From Bacteroidales bacterium (GTDB lineage Bacteria > Bacteroidota > Bacteroidia > Bacteroidales > P3), in assembly GCA_017449975.1 (NCBI GenBank), contig JAFSYK010000006.1, positions 1 to 50,950 of the forward strand: a DNA stretch of 50,950 bases, written 5' to 3'. Below the pieces are notes generated by a model that was given only the letters and a program-made list of their open reading frames with translations, made no database searches and was not told the origin of the DNA. Below, piece after piece: positions 44,935 to 50,950 of this stretch (positions within the stretch are counted from its first letter, which is position 1; every line of letters begins with the position of its first letter). The translations under genes and the position numbers were made by a program.

Positions 44935-45921
44935 TTAGTTCAACTCGTTCTTTGCTTGGGAGATATTGCTGAAGAACTGGATGCGCTCGAAGCGGTCGCC
45001 GTCCTGGCGGTGCGCCGCGTTGAGGCGGCCACGCATCTGCTCCATGTTCTCGCAATGGTGACGCACCATCCAATCGTTGAGTTCCGCCACCATGTCGGTG
45101 ATGGCCGAGACACCCTTCTTGTAGAGCACCGAGCAGACCTCGGCGGCTGTGGCACCAGCCAGCAGCACCTTGACGAAAGCGTTGCCATCGACAACACCAC
45201 CCGACGCCAGCAACGGCATGGCAGGCAGCTTGGCGGACGTCAACGCCGTCCAACGTAACACCTCAGACAGTTCACTGCCGTTACTCAAGGCTTCGCCACT
45301 GCGCACCGACAACTTCTCGATATCGAAATCGAGCGGGCACATCTTGTTGAAGAGCACCACCGCGGCGGCACCTTCGGAGCGCAGACGGCTGACCAACGGC
45401 ACCACATTGGTAAAGCTGTGACCCAGCTTCATGATGATGGGGATGGTGACCACCGCCTTCACGGCGCGCAACAGCTCCACATGCTGCTGCTCCAGTGTAC
45501 CGTAATCGTAGTCGTAGTCGCTGACGATACGCATCACATTCAGCTCGATGGCATCGGCACCGGCCTCCTGGAACATCTTGGCGTAGACCGTCCACTCGGT
45601 ACCCGTGAAGCAGTTGACACTGGCGATGATGGGAATGCTGCAGACCTTCTTCGTGTCGCGAATCAGACGGCAGTACTCGTCGAGACAGTGCTGTTTCTGA
45701 TAGAAACTGACATAGTCGTACCCCGAAATACCCAGCGGATCGTGGTCCATATTACCCACCTGCGCCATAATCTCTTCCTCAAAGATGGATTTGAGGACAA
45801 TGGCGCCGGCTCCTGCCTTTTCCATCTCCAGGTTCTTCTCGGGATGGGCTGTCAAGGAGCAGCTGCTAACGATAAAGGGATTGCGCAAGGTGAGACCACC
45901 AAATGATGTTGTAAGGTTCAT
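44935..45921 (-). CDS. dihydroorotate dehydrogenase-like flavoprotein
   Basis: TIM-barrel FMN protein of 328 residues. The N-terminus LTTSFGGLTLRNPFIVSSCSLT matches the dihydroorotate dehydrogenase-like group. Later IIASVNCFTGTEW, AIELNVM and LLASGGVVDGNAFVKVLLAGA mark the flavin-binding strands. The ending GVSAITDMVAELNDWMVRH is usual for the side group, not for true PyrD. No pyrimidine genes are near, so its role is uncertain; it may oxidise another substrate or replace PyrD. It has its own TACATTTG box. Confidence 0.85.
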   Translation of the reverse strand: MNLTTSFGGLTLRNPFIVSSCSLTAHPEKNLEMEKAGAGAIVLKSIFEEEIMAQVGNMDHDPLGISGYDYVSFYQKQHCLDEYCRLIRDTKKVCSIPIIASVNCFTGTEWTVYAKMFQEAGADAIELNVMRIVSDYDYDYGTLEQQHVELLRAVKAVVTIPIIMKLGHSFTNVVPLVSRLRSEGAAAVVLFNKMCPLDFDIEKLSVRSGEALSNGSELSEVLRWTALTSAKLPAMPLLASGGVVDGNAFVKVLLAGATAAEVCSVLYKKGVSAITDMVAELNDWMVRHHCENMEQMRGRLNAAHRQDGDRFERIQFFSNISQAKNELN

Positions 45922-45967
45922 ATCTTTTGATTGTTTGATTGCGTATTTCTGGTGAATCGTGAATCGA

Positions 45968-45975
45968 CAAATGTA
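45968..45975 (-). promoter_or_regulatory. TACATTTG promoter box
   Basis: TAnnTTTG match on the minus strand 47 bases before the ATG of the dihydroorotate-dehydrogenase-like gene. The leader in between is G-poor, with GATTCACGATTCACC words. Confidence 0.6.
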
Positions 45976-45984
45976 CTAGCCGCA

Positions 45985-46018
45985 AATTTTTTAGTTTTTA
46001 GTTTTTACTTTTTAGTTT
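45985..46018 (-). repeat. CTAAAAACTAAAAAGT tract
   Basis: On the minus strand AAACTAAAAAGTAAAAACTAAAAACTAAAAAA follows the rfbB stop. The same T-rich words occur on the plus strand at 15801-15830. Confidence 0.65.
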
Positions 46019-46024
46019 AGCTAA

Positions 46025-47161
46025 CTAACGGCTCCCGTACATATCTTCGTAATACTTCATATAGTCGCCCGAGGTGACGTTGTCCATCCACTCCTGGTTG
46101 TCGAGATACCAGCGGACGGTCTTCTCGATGCCCTCTTCGAACTGGAGACTGGGCTCCCAGCCCAGCTCGCGCTGCAGCTTGCTGCTATCGATGGCGTAGC
46201 GCATATCGTGGCCGGCGCGGTCGGTGACATAGGTGATGAGATCCATGTCGGCACCCTCGGGGCGACCCAACAGCCGGTCGACCGTGTTGATGACCACCTT
46301 GATGATGTCGATGTTCTTCCATTCGTTGAAGCCACCGATGTTGTAGGTCTCCGCTACCTTGCCCTCATGGAAAATGAGGTCGATGGCACGGGCATGATCC
46401 TCAACATAGAGCCAGTCGCGCACATTCTCGCCCTTGCCGTAGACGGGCAACGGCTTGCGGTGACGGATATTGTTGATGAAGAGCGGTATCAGCTTCTCGG
46501 GGAACTGGTAGGGACCATAGTTGTTCGAGCAGTTGGTCACCACTGTCGGCAGACCATAGGTATCGTGGAAGGCACGCACAAAATGGTCGCTGCTGGCCTT
46601 GGCGGCGCTGTAAGGGCTATGGGGCTGGTACTTCAAATCCTCGGTAAAGAATTTCTCCCCGTAGGCCAGATGATGCTCGCCACTGGAAGCCTTGGTGGTG
46701 AACGGGGGCTTGACACCCTCGGGATGCGTCATCTCCAACGCACCGTAGACCTCATCGGTCGAGATATGGTAGAAACGTTTGCCCTCATACTTTTCCGGCA
46801 GACTTTCCCAATACAGCTTGGCAGCCTGCAGCAGGCTGAGTGTACCCATCACATTGGTCTGTGCAAAGGTGAAGGGATCCTTGATGCTGCGGTCCACATG
46901 GCTTTCAGCCGCCAGGTGGATGATGCCGTCAACCCGCTCCTCCTGCATCAACTTATAGACTCCGTCGAAGTCGCAGATATCCATGCGAACAAACTTGTAG
47001 TTGGGCTTCGACTCGATGTCCTTCAGATTGGCCAGGTTGCCGGCGTAGGTCAGCTTGTCGAGATTGATAATCTTGTACTGCGGGTACTTGTTGACAAACA
47101 GCCGCACGACATGGCTTCCAATAAAGCCCGCTCCACCGGTTATGATGATATTCATATTCAA
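46025..47161 (-). CDS. rfbB: dTDP-glucose 4,6-dehydratase
   Basis: Makes dTDP-4-keto-6-deoxyglucose for rhamnose and related sugars. It is an SDR enzyme of 378 residues with NAD motif ITGGAGFIGSHVVRLF, LAAESHVDRSI, the catalytic TDEVYG (Thr, Asp, Glu), YxxxK as YSAAKAS, and NNYGPYQFPEKLIP. It lies 67 bases after rfbA, separated by a simple-repeat tract. rfbC and rfbD, usual partners, are not in the window. A start at 47155 (MNIIITGG) is also possible. Confidence 0.96.
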   Translation of the reverse strand: MNMNIIITGGAGFIGSHVVRLFVNKYPQYKIINLDKLTYAGNLANLKDIESKPNYKFVRMDICDFDGVYKLMQEERVDGIIHLAAESHVDRSIKDPFTFAQTNVMGTLSLLQAAKLYWESLPEKYEGKRFYHISTDEVYGALEMTHPEGVKPPFTTKASSGEHHLAYGEKFFTEDLKYQPHSPYSAAKASSDHFVRAFHDTYGLPTVVTNCSNNYGPYQFPEKLIPLFINNIRHRKPLPVYGKGENVRDWLYVEDHARAIDLIFHEGKVAETYNIGGFNEWKNIDIIKVVINTVDRLLGRPEGADMDLITYVTDRAGHDMRYAIDSSKLQRELGWEPSLQFEEGIEKTVRWYLDNQEWMDNVTSGDYMKYYEDMYGSR

Positions 47162-47226
47162 TTATTTATTTATCGTCATTTCGTTATTTCGTTATATCGT
47201 TATTTATCAAGCATTCACGCATTCAA
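47162..47226 (-). repeat. ATAACGAAATAACGAAATGACG tract between rfbA and rfbB
   Basis: The minus strand reads GATAAATAACGATATAACGAAATAACG just before the rfbB ATG. The words match the tract before the S23-like gene at 44043-44130. Confidence 0.75.
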
Positions 47227-47228
47227 AT

Positions 47229-48143
47229 TCATCTTTTGCTGAAGGTTTCCGAGTTGACCTCCTCTTTCAGTTCGTCGATGACGCGCAACAGATACTGCCC
47301 GTACTGGTTTTTGAGCATGGGCTGTGCAATCTGCTTCAGCCGTTGCTCGTCAATCCAGCCATTGCGGTAGGCGATGCCCTCCAGGCAGGCAATCTTCAGC
47401 CCCTGACGTTTCTCAATCACTTCGACAAAGGTCGACGCCTCGCTGAGCGAGTCGTGCGTGCCCGTGTCGAGCCAGGCGAAGCCACGACCGAACACCTGCA
47501 CCTTCAACTCGCCATCCATGAGGAATCGTTGGTTGACAGTGGTGATCTCCAGCTCGCCACGTGCCGAAGGCTTGATGTGCTTGGCCACGTCGACCACCTT
47601 GTTGGGGTAGAAATAGAGTCCCACCACCGCATAGTTGCTCTTGGGCTCCTTGGGCTTCTCTTCTATGCTCAGGCAGTTGCCCTGTTTGTCGAACTCCGCC
47701 ACGCCGTAGCGCTCCGGGTCGCTGACCCAATAGCCAAACACCGTGGCCTTCTTCTCCTCCTCGGCGGCACGCACGGCGTTGCGCAGCAACTGCGTAAACC
47801 CGCTACCATGGAAGATATTGTCGCCCAGCACCAGACAGACGCTGTCATCACCGATGAACTTCTCGCCAATAATGAACGCCTGCGCCAGTCCGTCGGGCGA
47901 AGGCTGCTCGGCATACTCAAAATGCACACCATAGTCGCTACCATCCCCCAACAGGCGTCGGAAACCCGGCAAATCATTGGGAGTGGAGATAATCAAAATC
48001 TCGCGGATACCCGCCAGCAGCAACGCGCTGATGGGATAGTAGACCATTGGCTTATCATAGATAGGCAGCAGTTGCTTACTCACACCCTTGGTAATGGGAT
48101 AGAGACGCGTGCCCGAGCCACCAGCCAGAACAATTCCTTTCAT
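47229..48143 (-). CDS. rfbA: glucose-1-phosphate thymidylyltransferase
   Basis: Couples glucose-1-phosphate to dTTP, the first step of dTDP-sugar synthesis. The 304 residues begin [20 protein letters not shown], then [16 protein letters not shown], with VLGDNIFHG in the middle and LDTGTHDSL in the C-terminal half. The length is normal. The ATG at 48143 is preferred; a TTG two codons earlier is not. Promoter box at 48209. It supplies the neighbouring rfbB. Confidence 0.96.
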   Translation of the reverse strand: MKGIVLAGGSGTRLYPITKGVSKQLLPIYDKPMVYYPISALLLAGIREILIISTPNDLPGFRRLLGDGSDYGVHFEYAEQPSPDGLAQAFIIGEKFIGDDSVCLVLGDNIFHGSGFTQLLRNAVRAAEEEKKATVFGYWVSDPERYGVAEFDKQGNCLSIEEKPKEPKSNYAVVGLYFYPNKVVDVAKHIKPSARGELEITTVNQRFLMDGELKVQVFGRGFAWLDTGTHDSLSEASTFVEVIEKRQGLKIACLEGIAYRNGWIDEQRLKQIAQPMLKNQYGQYLLRVIDELKEEVNSETFSKR

Positions 48144-48208
48144 AATCAATTATACTACATACTGTTGCGACAAAAACAAGACGCAACAGCACAACAAACA
48201 TTTTGGAA

Positions 48209-48216
48209 CAAAGATA
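48209..48216 (-). promoter_or_regulatory. TATCTTTG promoter box for rfbA-rfbB
   Basis: TAnnTTTG match on the minus strand, 66 bases before the rfbA ATG. It is back to back with the tRNA-Gln(TTG) box. Confidence 0.68.
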
Positions 48217-48245
48217 AGAAAATAAATCAAATAAAAAAAAACTTG

Positions 48246-48253
48246 TATCTTTG
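48246..48253 (+). promoter_or_regulatory. TATCTTTG promoter box for tRNA-Gln(TTG)
   Basis: TAnnTTTG match 10 bases before the mature tRNA. Confidence 0.72.
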
Positions 48254-48263
48254 CATCCGTTTT

Positions 48264-48334
48264 TGTCCTATGGTGTAATGGTAGCACATCAGATTTTGGT
48301 TCTGCTTGTCTAGGTTCGAATCCTGGTAGGACAA
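48264..48334 (+). tRNA. tRNA-Gln(TTG)
   Basis: A 71-base tRNA. The acceptor TGTCCTA pairs with TAGGACA, discriminator A. The anticodon loop TTTTGGT gives TTG, and the D arm and T loop are nearly identical to the CTG isoacceptor at 41500. CCA is not encoded. Confidence 0.95.
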
Positions 48335-48340
48335 CGCAAG

Positions 48341-48368
48341 AAAAGGCATCTCAGGATGTCTTTTCTAT
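48341..48368 (+). terminator. intrinsic terminator of tRNA-Gln(TTG)
   Basis: A 10-bp stem with one G-T pair (AAAAGGCATC / GATGTCTTTT, loop TCAG), then a T-rich stretch. Confidence 0.72.
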
Positions 48369-48393
48369 TTATATATAATTTCAAAAATAATCG

Positions 48394-48401
48394 TACCTTT
48401 G
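48394..48401 (+). promoter_or_regulatory. TACCTTTG promoter box for the cobalamin riboswitch and btuB
   Basis: TAnnTTTG match seven bases before the P1 stem of the riboswitch, so the transcript would begin almost at the aptamer. Confidence 0.72.
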
Positions 48402-48407
48402 CACCCG

Positions 48408-48573
48408 ATTTGGTCACCCACGGGTGCTAACAGGGAACCGGGTGAAAGTCCCGGACAGTCCCGCTGCTGTGAGTCCTGAACGAGGCCCTTTCGATTACGC
48501 CACTGCATGCCGCCACAGGTATGTGGGAAGGCCGAAAGAGAGCCGAATGGACAAGTCAGAAGACCTGCCAAAT
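48408..48573 (+). ncRNA. cobalamin (B12) riboswitch
   Basis: P1 pairs ATTTGG (48408-48413) with CCAAAT (48568-48573). In between are AACAGGGAA, GGTGAAAGTCCCGGAC, CCCGCTGCTGTGAGTCC, GCCACTG, GGGAAGG and AAGTCAGAAGACCTGCC, the conserved order of the B12 aptamer. It would lower expression of the downstream BtuB-like receptor when cobalamin binds. The 33 bases after P1 show no intrinsic terminator, so control of translation is more likely; this is inference. The open frame that runs through the aptamer is not coding. Confidence 0.95.
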
Positions 48574-48606
48574 TGCGCATGTATCAGTTCTCGAGGAAAG
48601 GACTTC

Positions 48607-50709
48607 ATGGTTTGGGAACATCTTGTCATATTATCCCGTAGGTTGAATGCCATCCCGACAGCGACGCGGCTGACGGCGATAGGATTGTTGCTGTGTCTGC
48701 TTCCGACGTGGCTGCAGGCGCAGACCGGCGACACGCTGCGCCGCGAGCACCTGCAGGAAGTGGAGATCCAGGGCCAGCGCACCCCCTCGACGCTGCGCGT
48801 GGCCACGCCCACACAAGTCGTCACCATCGAGAAGATACAGAACACCGGCGCGCTGCAAGTAAGCGACGCCTTGAAGCAACTGGCGGGTGTCACGCTGAAA
48901 GACTACGGCGGCATCGGCGGCATGAAGACCGTCTCGGCCCGTGGACTGGGCAGCCAGTTCTCCACCCTCTCCATTGACGGCATCACCGTGAGTGACGCCC
49001 GCAACGGACAAATCGACATGGGACGATATACGCTGGGCAACAGTGCCTACGTGAGTTTCGCCAACGGACAAAACGACGATCCGCTGCAGTCGGCGCACTC
49101 CTATGCCGCTGGCAACGTGGTGAGCATAGCAACACAGCAGCCCTGGTTTGCCAGCGGCGAGCACACACATCTATCCGGCAAAATGGACGTAGGTTCCTTC
49201 TGTTTAAGCGCATTCACGCTGCTGTGGCAGGAGCGGCTGAGCGGAAAGACCACCATCAGCCTGTGGGGAAACCACACCCGCAGCGACGGCGACTACCCTT
49301 TCACCTTGTATTACACCCGTAGCCACAACGACAGCACATCGCGAGAACGGCGGCAGAACACACAGATGCGCACCACGACCATCGACGCCAATCTGTTCCA
49401 CCAGTTTGCCAAACGACGCCAGCTGCACATCAAAGCCCATTACATCAACGGCTACCACGCCCTGCCAGGCGCTGTGATACTGTACAATACAGTCAAATCG
49501 TCGGAACACACCGAGGAGCAGATGATATTGGTGCAGGCTCGCTACCGCGCCGAATGGGAACGGCTGCAAATGCAACTGTTGGCGAAATACCAATACAACG
49601 ACGATTTGTATGAAGACACCGCTGTGTCAAGTCCCGTTTACAACACCTACTATCAAAACTACGCCTACATGTCGGCTACCGTCGGCTACAAACTGCTGCC
49701 CTCTCTACAGATAAGCTGGGCCAACGATGTATCGGGGGAGTGGCTGAACAGCAACCTCGTGCTGAACAACCGCATGCAGCGCGATAACCTGCTGTCGACC
49801 ATAGCGTTGCACTTCGAGCGTCGTCGCGTCACCGCAGACGCGCACCTACTGGCCACCCTCATCCACGAAGACAACAGCCGCAGCAACTCAGCATTCTCTA
49901 CCCTGCAGGTAGACAATCCCGCCTACTATCGCCGCGTGTCGCCCTACCTGGGTGCGACCCTGCAACCGCTGGGCGCGATACCGCTGCGGCTTCGCTACTT
50001 CGTCAAGGAGACCTACCGTGTACCCAACTTCAGCGAGCTCTACTTCCTCTCCACGCCGCGCAGTCTTGAACCCGAGTGTGCGCTACAGCACAATGTCGGC
50101 CTCACCTGGAGCCACTACGGGGGCGAGCGATGGCAGTGCCGGCTGACCGCCGACGGCTACTACAACCGAGTCAGCAACAAGATTGTGGCCATGCCGCGCC
50201 AGAATATGTTTGTGTGGTCGATGTACAACCTTGGAAAAGTGGAAATTACCGGTGCAGAGGTATGTGTGGACGGCGAAGTGCGGCTGGGTGCGGACTGCGA
50301 CGACGACTGGCGGCTGCAGCTGTCGGCCAGCTACAGCTACCAGAAAGCTGTGGACCGCACCGACCCCGACATAACCACTGTCGCAGGCAAGACCTACGGC
50401 CACCAGATACCCTACACCCCGCGTCACAGCGCCGTGGGCAGCGCCTACATCACAACAGCGTGGGTCAACCTCGGCTACACCGTCACCTGGGTGGGCGAAC
50501 GATACAGCACGGGGCAGAACAAGCCAGAGAACAGAATGGAACCCTACTGCGACCAAGGGGTCAGCGTGGACCGCAGCATCCGACTACGACACGGCGAGAT
50601 GAAGCTGCGACTGATGCTGAACAACATCTTCGACACACAATACGAGATAGTGCGTTCTTACCCCATGATGGGCCGAAACTGGCGATTGACACTGCAATAT
50701 GCTTTTTAG
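48607..50709 (+). CDS. btuB: BtuB-like TonB-dependent cobalamin receptor
   Basis: Outer-membrane receptor of about 700 residues. The start MVWEHLVILSRRLNAIPTAT leads into a hydrophobic signal segment (LTAIGLLLCLLPTWLQAQ), the TonB-box-like LQEVEIQGQ, the plug domain (VSDALKQLAGVTLKDYGGIG, KTVSARGLGSQFSTLSIDGI) and a 22-strand-type barrel ending WRLTLQYAF. The riboswitch upstream points to a B12 or corrinoid ligand. The chosen start is the first ATG after the aptamer; it gives a long n-region, so a later non-ATG start is possible. No BtuCDF transport genes follow. Confidence 0.9.
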   Translation: MVWEHLVILSRRLNAIPTATRLTAIGLLLCLLPTWLQAQTGDTLRREHLQEVEIQGQRTPSTLRVATPTQVVTIEKIQNTGALQVSDALKQLAGVTLKDYGGIGGMKTVSARGLGSQFSTLSIDGITVSDARNGQIDMGRYTLGNSAYVSFANGQNDDPLQSAHSYAAGNVVSIATQQPWFASGEHTHLSGKMDVGSFCLSAFTLLWQERLSGKTTISLWGNHTRSDGDYPFTLYYTRSHNDSTSRERRQNTQMRTTTIDANLFHQFAKRRQLHIKAHYINGYHALPGAVILYNTVKSSEHTEEQMILVQARYRAEWERLQMQLLAKYQYNDDLYEDTAVSSPVYNTYYQNYAYMSATVGYKLLPSLQISWANDVSGEWLNSNLVLNNRMQRDNLLSTIALHFERRRVTADAHLLATLIHEDNSRSNSAFSTLQVDNPAYYRRVSPYLGATLQPLGAIPLRLRYFVKETYRVPNFSELYFLSTPRSLEPECALQHNVGLTWSHYGGERWQCRLTADGYYNRVSNKIVAMPRQNMFVWSMYNLGKVEITGAEVCVDGEVRLGADCDDDWRLQLSASYSYQKAVDRTDPDITTVAGKTYGHQIPYTPRHSAVGSAYITTAWVNLGYTVTWVGERYSTGQNKPENRMEPYCDQGVSVDRSIRLRHGEMKLRLMLNNIFDTQYEIVRSYPMMGRNWRLTLQYAF

Positions 50710-50830
50710 AAAACAATCATTTGTCCCCCTCACTCCCCTTTCACTCCATTATCATTTCACCTTATTATTTAGAAGCTGTTTAAATTTAATTCAATGTTTT
50801 TCTTAAAGTACATGAACGGCATCTTTTGTT

Positions 50831-50945
50831 CTCCGCTACGCTATCGAAATGCCACTGGCATTTCTTCATCTCAGTCACAATTTCCTCGCCTTCTTCGAAA
50901 AGTGGGAACTTTTCGAGGCTCGGCTCACAAGTCCACAGGACTTGT
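50831..50945. repeat. array of three compact hairpins with conserved linkers
   Basis: Hairpins: GAAATGCC-ACT-GGCATTTC (50846-50864), TCGAAAAGT-GGGA-ACTTTTCGA (50895-50916) and ACAAGTCC-ACA-GGACTTGT (50927-50945). The linker CTCCGCTACGCTATCGAAA before the first matches the linker at 490-513 of the left array, apart from an insertion there. On the minus strand a frame of 54 residues is open from the window end to a stop at 50786, but it is not kept in the left copy, so a nucleic-acid element is more likely than a gene. Between btuB and the array (50710-50830) there is only AT-rich sequence. The array may continue past the window. Confidence 0.68.
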
Positions 50946-50950
50946 TCACA

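Noticed and set aside
48424-48606. N-terminal extension of btuB through the riboswitch
   Set aside because: The sequence is a complete cobalamin aptamer; the translated text has no signal peptide before the one at about 48660.

Overview
The window looks like a chromosomal segment from a member of the Bacteroidales, probably near Prevotellaceae or Muribaculaceae. The grounds are: TAnnTTTG promoter boxes just upstream of genes and tRNAs, absence of Shine-Dalgarno-like sequences, a fused FeoA-FeoB, a Bacteroidetes-type omega subunit between bamD and coaBC, a GH97 glycoside hydrolase, a VIT/VWA protein ending in a TonB domain, DUF3109, and several outer-membrane beta-barrel and TonB-linked proteins. 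No taxonomic search was possible. Most of it is core genome. There is no prophage, intact insertion sequence or CRISPR array.

Layout. 1-534: non-genic end with a REP-like inverted pair, a relic resembling an RHS protein, and an array of compact hairpins. 535-9253 (minus): envelope block guaA, LysM/receptor-like protein, lpxC, lpxA, wzx-like flippase and two glycosyltransferases. 9387-17060 (plus): bamD, rpoZ, coaBC, lytic transglycosylase, uvrA and a DUF819 membrane protein. 17100-28939 (minus): tRNA-Ser, tyrosine phosphatase, tRNA-Asn, a lipoprotein with a caspase-like His/Cys layout coupled to a VIT-VWA-TonB protein, nnrD, an M16 protease, an XRE regulator with DUF2975, and two related OmpA-type proteins. 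29068-33019 (plus): a 58-residue Cys-rich membrane microprotein, an iron alcohol dehydrogenase and a frameshifted GH97. 33025-38468 (minus): serine deaminase, thioesterase, tRNA-Phe, then an operon of M16 protease, potassium-type channel, DUF3109 and lspA. 38677-44891 (plus): a TonB-receptor-like barrel, tRNA-Gln(CTG), feoAB and an S23-like zinc-ribbon protein. 44935-48143 (minus): a dihydroorotate-dehydrogenase-like enzyme, rfbB and rfbA. 48264-50709 (plus): tRNA-Gln(TTG), a cobalamin riboswitch and a BtuB-like receptor. 50710-50950: a second hairpin array.

Together the genes serve envelope building (lipid A, O-antigen/capsule, dTDP-sugars, outer-membrane assembly, lipoprotein maturation), uptake of iron and cobalamin, central metabolism and DNA repair.

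The strongest unexplained signal is in the spaces between genes. More than a dozen short, degenerate simple-sequence tracts, mostly G-poor on the coding strand, sit mainly in 5' leaders. They reuse a small set of words (AACCCT/AAACCCT, TTAAACGTTAAAC, ATAACGAAATAACG, TTAGTCTAATTAGTCC, TGACCACT, CTAAAAACTAAAAAGT) at distant loci. Similar tracts lie in frame inside uvrA and the DUF819 gene. The second signal is a pair of related modular hairpin arrays near the two ends of the window. The third is the translationally coupled caspase-like lipoprotein and VIT-VWA-TonB pair.
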